Of a stretch of 64,000 bases of DNA, positions 34,240 through 56,682 are shown piece by piece. The stretch's first letter is position 1; every line of letters starts with the position of its first letter. The stretch comes from Odiellus spinosus. Lineage: Eukaryota; Arthropoda; Arachnida; Opiliones; Phalangiidae. The DNA is taken from the NCBI GenBank assembly GCA_963920705.1, contig OY987232.1, positions 15,067,726 through 15,131,725 of the forward strand, written 5' to 3'. Both the position numbers and the translations under genes were made by a program. The notes under the pieces were generated by a model. The model saw nothing but the letters and a program-made list of their open reading frames with translations. It was not told the DNA's origin and did not search any database.

Positions 34240-36950
34240 ATAAAAATTGTACCAAGCTAGGCCTTGGTTGGAAAATAAGTGTTCTGTGTCGCGCAGTTAA
34301 TCTGAGCTTTAAGTCATCAATTTTATGTTTCTTATCTAATACTAGGCCTATCAATAGGAACTGATTTTCACTGGCAAGTGATGTTTTTGGCAAGAAAGAA
34401 TTAATTGTGAACAGTGTCGGCGCCAGTGATAGGCAATAGTGTAAATTTCAAAGTGGCCCCAAAATCCACTCAAAGGAAACAAACAAAGGGCTTCGAAATC
34501 CTATCAAAATATACCTCTACCTAATTACTGTCGAGCAAAAACAGTCAGCTACGACAAAATGCGGACCACTGAACGTTTTCAGCCTGTGTGTAAAAACAAT
34601 CAAGGGTCCACCTCAGATATTTCAGATTCAAATAAAAGTTGTATCACTTGGTACTATTATATCTTTAGATTAACTATAGACAAATTTACGCTAAGGAAGT
34701 AGAAGGAACAGAAACTTACCAGTTTGAAGGTCTACGATGAATGCTGTTTGAGTTGATAATATATCCGAAATAACGCGTTGGTCACGAATGTTCACACTTC
34801 ACGCAATTCGGAAAACACACACGCACAGAACGCGAAAATCCGAAAAAAATCACAACCGCGAATCACACACACTCGTCGGGCCTTGGAAAGTAATAGAGCT
34901 TGTTGATAACCCTTGCCCTACTTTCAGATCAATGTAGAGGTTTAATGTTCTTTCGGACACGTGACGTTACAGGTGGCTCCATCGGTGTCGGCATTATTTC
35001 ATCTTTCGTTTACTAAAGAAATATTTATAATTATTAATGCATTTTTAAACTCATATAATTAAAGTATTAAATTGTAATTTTGGTTGTTTCTCCCTCCCTT
35101 TTGGGATTAGTGTCCAGTGTAATAGTCCTAAATAAACCCAGATTAAGGGAGCTTAAAGCCTTGTCCTAAGTTACATACTTTAAAACAGGTGTATTTAACT
35201 CCATACCAATAAAATGCTCGTTTTGCCCGCGTACGAATTCACCTAGATACCATTTCGAAATTTATTGTCAACTGTACTTGCATTAGGCCTTGGTGCCGAA
35301 AAAACGAATGTCTTTCACACACCACGCTTGGAAAATGGTTTTTGTATTATTTATAAGGATTAAATTAACAAATACTCAAAATTACATTTAAGACTTGAAG
35401 AATGAATCATTATCACTACAATGCAACCCTCAAACCATTCCGTTACAAGACTTACCAAGGAGACTTTGCAGTACCAGGGAATACCTTTATCTTGTACCAA
35501 GGGCAAATTAAAGTCTTATGAACATTATGTTATCCTAACAATTACAATAATTTACCTTCGCAAATAGGTTTACAACAATTAAAACAAAAATAAGACCCAA
35601 ATGAATGCTTCCAACGGCTGTCCGGTAAACGGGCGGCCGCTACACTACAGTGAAAAAATCCGCTGGACTCGCGACAGACTTTACATCTATAACTGATTTC
35701 AGAGTCTCTCTTCAAAAATTTTCATTTACAATACAGTGCCTTGTACCGGAAATACCACCTCCATAGGAAATACATTAAGCACTTCTCGGTACGCGTCACT
35801 GAACTGGCATGGAGAATGAATTCATGGAGTGAATCCGTGTAGAAGTTGTAGCCTTTCCCTACTTTGCAAATACATTTTCCTATCTTTACAGATTCGGCCG
35901 TCACATTTTTCAGTTATTTTGTCCGAATTGGCTTAGTTTACGGTCAAGTTATTATAAAGGGGTGCTAGCCTAGATTCTAGAAATTAGCATTTTAAATCTA
36001 TTAGAACTAGCCTAGAAGCATGTGTAAAAACTTCTATAAAGTCCAGTGGCGGCGCAGGAGTATGCTATTTCATAGGGACTCCCAATATGCTCGTTTACAT
36101 CAAAACCAAAACTGATTAAATATGGGGAGAATATAAGTTGTGTAATTAGTAGTAAATGTTATTTATACGATTTCCGGCCTTATAGGAACAAATATTCGTG
36201 GTAGTTGGCGCGTTACCGTTAATTGAAACACCAGATTAACGCAGAATGTACTGTAAGCTTTTGAATTAGACCACACTATCTACTTGTAACGGCGCTATAC
36301 ATTTACAATTTCTTATTTCATCATAGGCCTAATTTCCGTTAATATTAGTTATTATCCTATCATATTTTATCTAAATTCCCTTTAAGGGAATTGAGTTCGT
36401 TTATTTATTAATCATATTTCTTAAAGTTGAGCCAAGGCTTACCTTATTACTTGAGTAGAATGATCCATTCCTTCAAATCCAGGAATTCTTTTAGAATGTT
36501 CTATCTTGATGAATGAGATAAAATTGACGATACCGACTTGTGACTTTGATCTACTTAATTCCGGAAACTTTTCTTTGAAACAAAATGAGGTTTCAAATCC
36601 TTTTCCCAATTACAAACGGTTAAACTTTTTGTTTCCCTCCGGGCACTAACCGTTACTCTCAGAATCACTAAACGAACTGAGTCACTGGGAGGGAAAGCGC
36701 AAGAGGGCGCCACCAAATTTTTGTCAGCTGTTTAATTTTTTTTTATGGCGGGCTTTTCAAATCTGTTTGTACCCAGTGCAAACTCTAATGAAAATTAGAA
36801 AGTTAAGCCTACAAAACCTTAAATTAAAAATTTATAAAATTTTTGTGTCCACCGACTGAAACTGTCTCTGATTTACAAATTCTTGAATAGTTTGTGACAT
36901 TTCAAGAACTTACGTATTATCTTTGCTAGCTTGACATAGATGATAGAGTA
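34240..36950. other. 2.7 kb without a supported gene
   Basis: On the minus strand there are donor-like ends at 34718 (CTTCAAACTG/GTAAG) and 36443 (TAATAAG/GTAAG). The latter closes a possible short exon (36512-36443) reading EHSKRIPGFEGMDHSTQVIR. Without further exons I do not call a gene. Confidence 0.3.
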
Positions 36951-36954
36951 TCGA

Positions 36955-37140
36955 CAATTTCCACCAGAAATCTTACAATGCTGTGCTACAGATACATCTT
37001 TTCTTAAGATCTCTGATAAGCACGCGTCACACGTTGGTTGGAAAGGTGGGGAAGGAGTTGTCAAAGCCAAATATTTTATCCCCAACTCAGAAATGCCAGA
37101 GAGGCATATCTTTATAGCGCAGCATTGTAAGATCTCTAAT
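36955..37140. mobile_element. Inverted-repeat element I1
   Basis: Ends AAATCTTACAATGCTGTGCT and AGCGCAGCATTGTAAGAT are inverted copies. An internal 110-aa frame across it has no recognisable domain and is taken as chance. Confidence 0.6.
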
Positions 37141-37582
37141 TTCAACTACTTAAAAGACGACAAAGGCTTAGAAGACACGTCGCCTAGACTCGTTTCAGTA
37201 GCAAGTTTAAACTCGTTATTTTCTACAATTTCTGCGAACCATAAACAAAAAGTAGGAATAGGTGAGAAATAAAACAGCGACATTCACTCGGCGTTCAATT
37301 TCTTAATTTAGTAATTCAAATCCATCGCGCAAAGACATCAGAATTAAAGAAAGTCCGCAAATACCTCAATAATCCATACATTATTCCCAATGGCATTTCC
37401 GTGAAACTTAGCCATTTTAAATGACAGTAAAAGATTTTAGCAAATGACACCAATTTCTCCCACTTTTTTCACAATTAACTAAGCCTTGGCAAACGTAGCA
37501 TGGGGGGGAGGGATATCATTATTAAGTAGTTAAATTAAAAATCTCGCAACAATTAAACCAGTACGTTAAAAAAATTGAGATT

Positions 37583-38113
37583 AGAGCTCGGAATTCGTAT
37601 AATTTTTATTAATTGGATAAAATCTACTAAATTCTGATGTATATTATTTGTTTGATTAAAAATAGACTATTTTTCATTCGAGTTAATTTATTCGAAGATA
37701 AAGTAAAAAAACATAATCCATATCCGTTTTTATCCAAAAATGGCCTTATCTTAGAATATTATCCGCGTTATACGTTCGGATAAGAAAATTCAAAATTGAT
37801 TTTCGTGAAAAATAAAGAATAAAAAGTTTCGTTGTTTTATTTATATTCTTCGAATTAAAAGTCAATTTGAAATATTTTTCTTTTATTTTAGACTAATTCT
37901 GGAAACGCGAATGTTTCTTATCCATCGTTATACGTTTGAATACAAGTAATTTGTTGGTTGATAAAGCGCCAAAGGCTTATCTTCGGGTAAACCTTTTAAC
38001 AATTACACGAATAAACAAATTCCATTTTTTAGTTTCAAACAATTTTATCCGAAAATAAAAAATCAGAAAATATGCAAATAACAGAAGATAATGGATATCC
38101 GATTCCGAGCTCT
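37583..38113 (+). mobile_element. Family C element, copy C4
   Basis: 531 bp, complete, TA flanks (TAGAGCTCGG ... CCGAGCTCTA). The best reference copy in the window. Confidence 0.8.
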
Positions 38114-38754
38114 ACACTTTTTCTCTCTTCATTAATAAAAAGTTCCGTTCCATTTAGGTCTATTTAGTCCACCTGGGTTATTTAGGCCCAATTTATTACA
38201 AGGGTTATTTTCGCTAGGGGGTATTTTAATTTTTAGGGTGGCGTCTTAAAATTTTACTCGTAATATTTAATTTTGATGCTATATTCTCGTTGAAGCGTCA
38301 ATTTTGTTTGTTTAAAAAGCAACAGAAAAAAAGAGCGTAGACGGTGCGTGCTATTTTGAGGCAATAAATTGAAACTAAATGGGGGATTCATAAAAGAATA
38401 TCTCGATCAACGTAACTTCCATCCTCTGATTCATCGCTTGAGACTCCGTCAGTTTGAAGCGGCGAGGTTTGGAAACAACGACGTTTTGGTAGGGGTCTTG
38501 CTCGCACTGATTCTTCGTCGTCTGATATGTTCGTCGTCTGCTTTTTTCGAGAGCAGGAATATGAACCGAAGGATGTTCCTGATGACGCATTAATTAGATC
38601 AAATCTTTCTATATTTTAAAAAACAAAACAGTAGAGCAATGTACATCAATTCTTATTTATTATTAATAAATTTATCTGAATGGTTCTAACGAGATTTTTG
38701 GGCTTTCATCTCCTTATATTTTCCCCAAAATGATTATTATTAATGGGAAAATAA

Positions 38755-38900
38755 CAAGCTAATAACAAGTGATTTTTCAAAAATTATTTGTAAAACAAAT
38801 AGAAATAAATTTTAAACTTAACTGGAAAATAGGTTTAGGTGGTTTCATGGAAATACTAAATTTATTCAAATTTATGGGTCAGCAACCAATGAGCACTTTC
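38755..38900. mobile_element. Diverged family B fragment
   Basis: Motifs in B order (AACAAGTGATTTTT, AGAAATAAATTTTAAACTTA, GGTTTCATGGA, CAACCAATGAGCA) with many changes. The neighbouring minisatellite starts at its end. Confidence 0.55.
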
Positions 38901-38924
38901 CATTGATAAATTTGCCCTATTTCC

Positions 38925-39610
38925 CAATTTTCCTGAGAAATTTGGCCTATTTTCTAATTTCCCTGGGAAATTTGGCCTATTTTCTAATTTCCCTGGGAAA
39001 TTTGGCCTATTTTCTAATTTCCCTGGGAAATTTGGCCTATTTTCTAATTTCCCTGGGAAATTTGGCCTATTTTCTAATTTCCCTGAGGAAATTTGGCCTA
39101 TTTTCCAATTTCCCTGAGGAAATTTGGCCTATTTTCCAATTTCCCTGAGGAAATTTGGCCTATTTTCCAATTTTCCTGAGAAAATTTGGTCTATTTTCCA
39201 ATTTTCCCTGGGAAATTTGGCCTATTTTCCAATTTCCCTGAGGAAATTTGGCCTATTTTCCAATTTCCCTGAGGAAATTTGGCCTATTTTCCAATTTCCC
39301 TGAGGAAATTTGGCCTATTTTCCAATTTCCCTGAGGAAATTTGGCCTATTTTCCAATTTAACTGAGGAAATTTGGCCTATTTTCCAATTTAACTGAGGAA
39401 ATTTGGCCTATTTTCCAATTTCCCTGAGGAAATTTGGCCTATTTTCCTGTTTACCCGAGGAAATTTGGCCTATTTTCCAATTTCCCTGAGGAAATTTGGC
39501 CTATTTTCCTGTTTACCTGAGGAAATTTGGCCTATTTTCCAATTTGCCTGAGGAAATTTGGCCTATTTTCCAATTTTCCTGGGAGATTTGGCCTATTTTT
39601 AATTTTAACC
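38925..39610. repeat. 30/31-bp minisatellite beside the SPSB3-like gene
   Basis: About 23 copies of GAAATTTGGCCTATTTTC plus CAATTTCCCTGA. The first units (CCCTGG, TTTCTAA) differ from later ones (CCTGAGG, TTTCCAA). Confidence 0.95.
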
Positions 39611-39673
39611 CAGGGTTATTTTTATTTGCCCTAGTGAATTTGACCTATTTTCCAATCCCTCTGGAAAATTAGC

Positions 39674-41378
39674 CTATTTTCTGTAAACACAGTCATTTTG
39701 CCCAATTTTAAAAAGTAACGATTTCTTACCAGAGTTAGGAAAATCAGGGCTGATAATTTGATTTTCAAGAAACAATTCAGTTTGGATTGACGAATTTTCT
39801 TGACACGCAAGGCATCGAATTTTACTTGAATGTTGACAACGATTTTTGGCCCTGTGACATTGGGGTGGTCCCAGTAACCAAGCAAGATTATTCCTCAAAT
39901 AAACAGCCAAACCAGGCGGTAAACTTAGAGTATCCAACAAATTGCGGTTTTCGGGCAAACGAGCTCTGATTGCTTGTAGACTGAAGTATTTCAATGAAGA
40001 ATTGTACGAACAACTTTTAACCATTCTCATCCCACTACGAGCTGCTGTTGACGACACCATAGGAAAAAGTGTTTTTCCCGTCAGACCCTCACAGGCGACG
40101 CCTTAAAAAGTAAAAAATAAAAAGAACGCCGACCTAGACTTAGATAAGTATGAATAAATCAGAAACGCTAACCAAGGCTTAAAGTTACAAGAAATAAAAT
40201 CGAGTCAAGATTGAAATAAAAAAAAACTACTTAGACTTACCTATAAGTTTCCGATTCTTGTAAAAGGAAAGAGATCCTTTCCAGGTATCTAAATGCACGC
40301 CAATTATGGCTCCTTGACCAAAACGAGCAGAGAAATGTTTGGATTTTCCAGCGTGATGAAACACCCCAGTGTAAGATAAACCCCAAGTTTCGGCGTTTGA
40401 TCCCAAAAAGCTGCAAAATGTTGTACTATCTCGATTTAAATCAGCTTCAGCCGTACCTATTCCGATCATCTGACCCAAATGTAATTAAGAGAGGTGTTAT
40501 GTTTGTTTTTTACAAGAGGTTTTTGATCTTTACCATATCAGTTCCATAAACAGGCGATATCATTTTGATTTCCCAATAATGTTGCCCTTTGACGAGAGGT
40601 TTAGTTCCCCGAACAGTAGCAGTTCCGCTGCTGTAATGCTTGTGAAAACGAACTTCTCTTTGATCTCGTTGCAGATAACATGCCCATGATTTACCATTTT
40701 CGTCCCAAACCCAATCAAAATCTGAAATAAAAAGCGAAATAACGGCCTGACAAGAAAATTTTAAAAACAAACTTACCTTGATCATCTTCACCACAAGTAC
40801 AAGCTTGATCTTTCCATTTACGTTGGCAATCACTGGCGTAACAATTACAAAACGCCCCTCCACTCGTATTTTCGAAAAAACTAGAGTTATAAGTACTTTT
40901 ATAAATACCTCCGTCGCGAAATAACTTGGGGGAATGACGTGGAGACCGAGAGCTAACTCTTTCAAATTCATCATCAGAATCATTTTGTCGAGGACCGATG
41001 CTTAAATTTCCCGTAAAAATACTAGCGGATGTTTCTTTTTTGGGACTTTCAGTGTTTTCCGTTTCATTTTGAGAATTTGGGGAAGAACAACCTTCCATTA
41101 CAGTCCGCAAACATTCGTCCCATAAATCAACAGGCGCCAGATCTTCGAACGAATTTGGAGGGTCAATTTCGTTTCTAGAAGGAATGTCTTCACCTTGAAA
41201 AGTAAACAATCAGAATTAAAATACCTTTAATTAAAAAGGTACCTAAAAATTTACTTCTAAACTTTAGAGTACTAATATAACCTTTGAACTCTCTAGAGGA
41301 AATCAAGCAAGTACATAACTTACCATCATCAAATTCATCAACAGGCGAATCGTCAAAAACAGCACCGGAGTTGGCCAT
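39674..41378 (-). CDS. SPSB3-like: SPRY domain / SOCS-box protein, SPSB3-like
   Basis: Five exons on the minus strand: 41378-41324, 41193-40777, 40721-40534, 40469-40241, 40101-39674. All phases agree and the product is 438 aa. Residues 1-157 are acidic and Ser-rich with a Cys cluster ([20 protein letters not shown]). A SPRY/B30.2 domain spans about 158-330, with [45 protein letters not shown] and [18 protein letters not shown]-box-like segment follows with [11 protein letters not shown]. The order and wording fit SPSB3, a substrate receptor for Elongin/Cullin ubiquitin ligases. It is longer than the vertebrate protein. The last residues and the TAG stop lie at the edge of a minisatellite, so the C terminus may be unusual; a donor-like GTAAG at 39729 offers another end. 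Confidence 0.85.
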
Positions 41379-41384
41379 TTTATT

Positions 41385-44030
41385 GCTAATTAGTTTTATT
41401 AAAATTTCATTGAATTATTAACCATTTAATCACTGCCAAATTGCCAAAGAGAATTCGTGTACACTGTACAGAATAAATACAGACGAATTATCAACGGACG
41501 CTAAATTAGCAAGGACAGAGAAAATCTAGACAGGAACGGAAATAAGGAGTTATTTTCATTGGAAAATTATTACACAAATATCATATAACTGGCTAGATAC
41601 CTTATTCAATCAAGGGAAAACTCAGGAGCAATAGATAGCAGACGACAACTAAGGGAACCTTTGGAGGTATTCAGTTCTGTTCCTATAATTTTAATAAGAT
41701 TAGCACATTTTAATCAGGGCATCGGCTTTAAAAAGGGGCTCTTTCCTAATTTTCGAGACACCCACCAACGTTGGAGGAGGCGACGCCTAACGTGGTCGGT
41801 ATCCCCATCCTCCTTGTCAGTACAGAAGGTCAAGGCTCTGCCAAGTGCCAACGGCACGTGATGGCGAATCAGAAAAGCGCCATCTATACCCAAGTTCGGA
41901 AAACAGTTGAATCTCCACTCTTCGAGCAATATAATACAAGAGAGAATGAAATCGGTTCAAAAATTTAAAAGATCCGTCAATTTTCATGGAGCTCAGATCA
42001 GAGAATTTAAAAAAGGCACCTGAAACACGTTTTTGACACGAATTTAATTTGGTAAAATTTACTATATTACATGTTAAATTTAACTTAAATGACTTAAACT
42101 ATCATACTTTAACAATACAATGCTTTGTACCAAAAGCGACTGTAATGAGACAAATTTTGCAAAACAAAATCGCGTATGTACCACACGCGAATGAATCCGA
42201 AATACGAAAAAAAAAAAAAAAAAGTTAATAAAACGAAGCTTTATTCACTTTATTTTATCAAGTGATGAAAAAAAAAAACATTAAAAATAAACCGTTTTGG
42301 TTAATTTATGGGACTAGAAAAAATGCTTCTTTGAACTAAAACAAGTATTCACACGAAAAGGATACAAACAGGGGCTATCACAGAGATTTTGGTTTCATTT
42401 TTTATATACCTTCCGTTAGTGTTTACAAGCATTTTTAAATCCTTTACTCTCTTTACCTTCATACACACGCGTTTATTACAAACGTCCATTATATTTGTAC
42501 CTAAATACCATTTTTATTAAATAATTTAACCCTTAAGACTTAAGCGGAATCAAAATGCATTTTTTCCCGACTCAGGAGTGGCAGGCAATTAGGATAAATA
42601 TTCTTTAAAAACTAAAAGAAACGAGCTAACAGTATTGCCCAAGGTTAGTTAAGAAACAGGTTAAGCAGACACGACCGTTTTTATCCAGGCTTTAATTCCA
42701 GAGCTCGGACATTTTAATTTCTACTAACCACTGAATAGATGGCGCCAGGAGACGTATCATGAGCCATATCGGAGTGTCAGTAGAATTTCAAATGCCACAT
42801 TCTGGAAATCAAGCGCAGATTCCAACGAGGAACGTGGTTTGACCGAGTCTACTTAATCCGTTTTTTTACTACCCAAAAGACATCGTCTTAAATTATTTTG
42901 GTTATAATTTTTGAAATAAGCTGCTATTGCATATTATGATAAAATGTAAATGATTAATAGAAAACTAATATTATGGTTATTAGGCCTAAATATAACTCGA
43001 TATAAATAATATTATGGAAAATGTTACGTTACAAGCAATATTTTGTTACAACCAAATTTTTTTTTAGATAGACTAATAGGATTTTTCAGAGATTAGGTTT
43101 TACTGCGCTTAATTGGTTTTATTTTACTCGATTCATTTAAAGCGATGTTTGTAGAATCGCTCGTGAAATTATTCATGTTTCGTTACATGTGCGAAGATTG
43201 TAATTTTCATAATTTACGTGCATAATGAAAACACACTATCGCCAGTTAGTGGAAATCAATCGTGTGAATTTGAAAAATGTAGCAAACCCACATTTTATTC
43301 AAAAACCGAAGCCAATTTTCTTTGATACTTAAGTTTCGAATATATCCCGTACCAGCACCCCTAAAGTCGGAAGAAAATTCTTTAAACTCGCTTAGAGATT
43401 AATTTCGGGGTTTTTTGTTTTGTAATTACCAAAAATTCTCTGTTATTTCTTTTCGTCCAAATTTGTTAATTAAAAATGGGCGGAATTTAAATTAAAAAAT
43501 AATTCAATTTAAGGATTTTTTTTTTAAACGCGGTTCTAAACTTTTTTTTCCTACGTTCTTATAGTTACCATTATAGATTTATTTATATTTTACATAGAGG
43601 CTATTTTTACTTATACGCCTTTGATTAAATTAGAAATTATACAAAAAAAATTGCCTATCATCGCTAAGTGCTCTTTATTTGGTTTATTTTAACTAAATGG
43701 AAACTTTAATCCTATTTACTTCAACGTTATATTCACAACCAAAAACAATTAACGAAACGTTTCCACAAAAACATTTCAGTTTTTTATTTTTTTCAAAGAA
43801 TATGTTGGTGTGTTTTTACTCTTTCAAACGTATTGCTTATAGTTTTCTCAGAACTAAAAATATTTAGAAGCGTATTTCGCGTTTTCTTAAAATACGCTTA
43901 AATTTTATTTCAATATAAGCTAATAATATTTAGAGTAATTTAGAATTATTTTTATCTTTCCTAGGCGGACCAGCGCTCAAAAGAAAATGATATATCTTCT
44001 CTGTTTTAATATTGTCCTATTATCTTTGAC
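41385..44030. other. Intergenic DNA between the SPSB3-like and kinase genes
   Basis: Contains the upstream region of the SPSB3-like gene and the 3' UTR of the kinase. AT-rich, with an A16 run near 42208-42224. No long frame supported. Confidence 0.4.
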
Positions 44031-44031
44031 G

Positions 44032-52913
<8,882 letters not shown>

Positions 52914-54926
52914 CTACGAAAGAGAAACAATAATTGTTTAAAAATACGCATTCTTTCGTCCAGGGTTCAATGAGGTCAAGAATAGAATTTAATATCAACA
53001 GAGTCGCGCGAACAAGTACTGGCATTAATTTAACCGTTGAACTGGTGTCTGCTTAGCATCACGACTTAGAAATTTAAGAGAGCGTACATTATTAATATAA
53101 TAGGGTTGTCTGGAGTACATCTTATATACTACCACATCAAGTAAATATACGAGCTGTAACTGGCTCAAGACTTTCTTGATCTATAAATTTTACCACTATC
53201 AAGTTACTTTCGTCAAGAGGCACCGTTTTAATAACACGCCTGTCAAGTACATTGTATCCAGATGGATTTGCTCATATACAGTCGAGATATCATGGACATT
53301 TGATTTAGCGAGTGTCTACACTTTCTTGATAATATTATGTTTCAAAATACAAAAATGTTATTCTCGTAGTGAATAAAAACAAGAGAAGCCTAAAGTACGA
53401 GTGGTTAATTACTAAACAAAGGATAAATAAGTTTAGATTCACTAGTTTTTTGCGTCTATTAGGGCACTTTATAAATTGGCTAAAACTAGGGAAAAAGATA
53501 AAGAATTTTACACTTCACAGGAAAACTCCTACAAGTCAACGTTCGAGATGGTTGGACGATTTTTTAAAGAGATTAAGGAATGGACAAGCGCTTTTATCAT
53601 TGTTACTATCTTTACAAAGGGGCACTATACTCTGAAAATTATTTTGAAAAATTGAATAAGCCTGAAGACAAAAGCATTTAAAATCTTTATTCCCCCTTTA
53701 GCTTTAAGGAAAACTAATCTTGGAAGTTTCGGGTCACCCATACGCCATATGAAGCGAGCTCCAATTGGCTCAGAGAATTTTATCTCCTACCAATGTCGTC
53801 CCTTATTGGATAACGACTCTTACGTGGTTTTCTTGAACCATGTCCTTTATGGAAATGCCCACTACCTTGCTGAGTATTTGAAATTTTCCGATTTCTCACA
53901 ACATATGAGGTGAAGTTTCATTTCAAAAGATTTAACAAAGCTCTTCGTGAAATACTAATAAAAAGAATAAACATATTTAATATATAGTCTTATCATTTAT
54001 CGTAAAAAACATGTTTACGGTTGTGGCGGCGCCAGGCCAAAAAATATGTTTTGGGGAAAATCATTTAATGGAAAATGGACCCGAAAAGTTCCCATCAATG
54101 GCAACACGAGGGTGAACGAACTCGTAAAAAAATATATACAAAAGAGAACAAGAGGATGAGACCTCCAAATAGCGATCGTCACCCTCCGGCGGTTACGATT
54201 GGGATCAGGGAATGGACCTTCCTTGCCCCCTGGCTAGGCGACAACCCTCCAGGGAGGTCTCGCGTCTAACGCGGCGTGACGAGACACGCGTCTATCCGGA
54301 AGGCGAGTCGCCATTTTACGGGCAACCACAGACACTCTTGTGTTAGTATTTCTTCCTCCTGCGGACAATCACGCCGCGTAATCTAAGAACATTGACGCCT
54401 GTAACCCGAAAACACCTTGTTCGTTATACTATTTACAATGAAGGCACGCGAACAGTTATCAGTTACGCATCTGTTGCAACTTCAGCATCGTTAGCCATTG
54501 TCCCATAACTAGTAATTATAACGAACAATAAATAATGTAGCGTTAATATTAACGAGGGTTAGGGTCAAGCGTAAAATCCTTCCGAAATCAACACTTCCTC
54601 TACAAAATTGTTCTTAATGTTTTAGTTGGGGACACTTACATACCCATAAGCGACAAGAAGGAAGGGCAATATTTATGTATGCAATATGAAGCTTGGACGT
54701 TTGTGTTTATTCAAGCTTGTTTCCGAACGTATAACCCTAAAATTGTTTCTTATATGGATATGCAACCATGAACCTAGGATTATTAAAAATGGGATCCTAT
54801 TTTAACAGACAAAGATAACTGCTTGGCATTCATATTTCATACGCATCTCCCAACTGCAAAAGTAGTCATCAAACAAAACCACATGCGAGGCTGCTATGGA
54901 TAAAGCAAGGTTAATAAAGACACGGG
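52914..54926. other. Upstream part of the kinase gene, no exon recognised
   Basis: Expected to hold intron or 5' exon(s) of the kinase. I searched by eye for the NDR N-terminal region on the minus strand and did not find it. Confidence 0.35.
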
Positions 54927-54930
54927 TTAA

Positions 54931-55256
54931 AGGGAGCCCAAAGGGGGTGCAAATAGAGGGGTCGACATTTTTAAAATACGTCATCATGGGAACCAATTGT
55001 GGGGTTCAAAATAGCCGCTAGAACTATCCTGGCGCTAGGTGTTTGGGCGCGTTCCCCGATATGTAGTATTCCGCGTTTCCCCGAGTCCTCCCACTCCCTA
55101 CTCCAACGTGGGCCTCGTGGCTCCACCCCGGATCCGGATGATGCCTATTTACGCCAGGGCTCTTCACGAAAAATAGTTCCCTATCACGTGATAGTGACGT
55201 TTTTTAAAAATGTCTTCCCCCCCATATTGGTCTTTTGCACCCCCTTTGGGCTCCCT
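54931..55256. mobile_element. Inverted-repeat element J
   Basis: 326 bp between TTAA sites (54927-54930, 55257-55260). Terminal repeats AGGGAGCCCAAAGGGGGTGC with reverse complement; similarity extends to about 60 bp. Confidence 0.8.
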
Positions 55257-55263
55257 TTAAGAA

Positions 55264-55360
55264 GACTGCCAAGCCACGTGACTGTTTGGAATCCAGGCTT
55301 TATTACCAGAGAGCTACCATTTTAATTTCTACCCAAACACGTGGCTTGGCAGAATCTGCT
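55264..55360. repeat. Short inverted repeat with CACGTGGCTTGGCAG
   Basis: CTGCCAAGCCACGTG at 55265 and CACGTGGCTTGGCAG near 55338 are inverse copies. The stretch between resembles 42680-42730 (CCAGGCTTTA, CATTTTAATTTCTAC). Confidence 0.5.
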
Positions 55361-56682
55361 TAATCCGTCTCTTTACCAATCTTTGGATAGAGTAGGTAGA
55401 CGAGCACGTGGCTTGTTAGTTCCTACTTTCGCCTGCACTGTTTGCCGTTTGAGGACCCTTATGAACGCCAGGTTTTGTAATTCAACACTAACTAATAAGA
55501 TGCCCGTTTTTAATAGTCCTAGCACGAATAGAAGTATTATCAAGTTTGGGTTTAGGAAAAAATCTCACATGACCAGTAAGAGGTAGATGAGCTATAAGAA
55601 GGCAAGCTTTTTTATAGGCATATATCATTTACTAGAGAAACGACATAAAAACACAAGACCATTATGATGGTGGTCCTTTAAATATATATTCTAGAAAAAG
55701 TGGAATAAAAAGCCCAAACATAGCACCGTTTGGAATAAAAGGATATGGGTGTGTCTCCGAATTAAAAATCAGGAAGAGTAAGAAGTTTCGTATAGCCTCA
55801 GGCTCCGGGTAAGAACGCCGTTCTTTTTGGGCCAGTGATCAAGGAACCCACGCACGTATCGTTTACTTTCAGTTTTCAAGAGCTAAGTTAAAACTCAAAA
55901 CTTTTTTTGATTAGTTTTTTTCATCTAGTTCGTATCTAGAGTTTTCCTGGCTCGGGAAGAAGATCCCGTTCATAATAATAATAATATTTATTTCGCTAGT
56001 ACGTAGTATGCAACCACGTAGGCATATCCTATAATATGTGGGTGCCAGGACAATCCAAAGTACACGTAAATTAATTTAAATTTTAACATGATTGTAATAA
56101 TTCAAAATATAGATTATAATAGTTAAATTTTGCAAGGGTAGTCGGTGTTTATGAAAGTTTTTAACGCGGTAGTAGATTCGTTATTTGTGAAGTAACAGTC
56201 GAGAGAATAAGAACTGTATTTGAACTAAGGGTTTCATCATGGACACACGACATGCTCCCTACGTAATTAGTAACTGTTATTGCCGAAAGAGGCGTTAACA
56301 GTACCTTCCAGTGGTGCGCTATTCCTTCCCACCATCTCTACCGATAACGCGCATGCGCAGCTACGATAATTGGCTCGATGACCGCTAGAGGCGCCAGCGA
56401 ACGTCGAAATTCCGCTGAGTCATGTTTTAATTTCAGTCAAGCGAAAGATTTCCCTATTTATGGTAAATAAATTTGCCAAATCTTTTTCTAAGAGAGAGTC
56501 AATGTCCATAAAAAACAGACAACCGGTTCACTAAGTCAAGCGAAACTAATAAAATGCGGCATGAGAAAAAAAATAAAATATGGAAAATTTGGGAATAGAA
56601 GAATCTCATATATATTCGCAAGCAGCTTCGCTAGACATTAAAAGGCGGAAATAATATGATTGGTTCGAATATTTAATTTCAT
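55361..56682. other. No gene recognised
   Basis: TTATGAACGCCAGGTTTTGTA at about 55459 is shared with 46300 in a kinase intron, so an unnamed dispersed repeat is present. Otherwise featureless. Confidence 0.35.

Noticed and set aside
36940..37272. 110-aa frame
   Set aside because: It spans the inverted-repeat element I1 and has no recognisable domain.
38369..38593. Overlapping 74-aa (+) and 71-aa (-) frames
   Set aside because: Neither shows a domain or splice context; possible transposon remnant but not supportable.
38903..39148. Frame encoding repeated LISLGNLAYF
   Set aside because: Translation of the 30-bp minisatellite.
38925..39610. CRISPR array
   Set aside because: Contiguous tandem units without unique spacers, in a eukaryotic genome.
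42190..42260. Poly(A) run as a retroposon tail
   Set aside because: No upstream reverse-transcriptase or SINE-like sequence and no target duplication seen.
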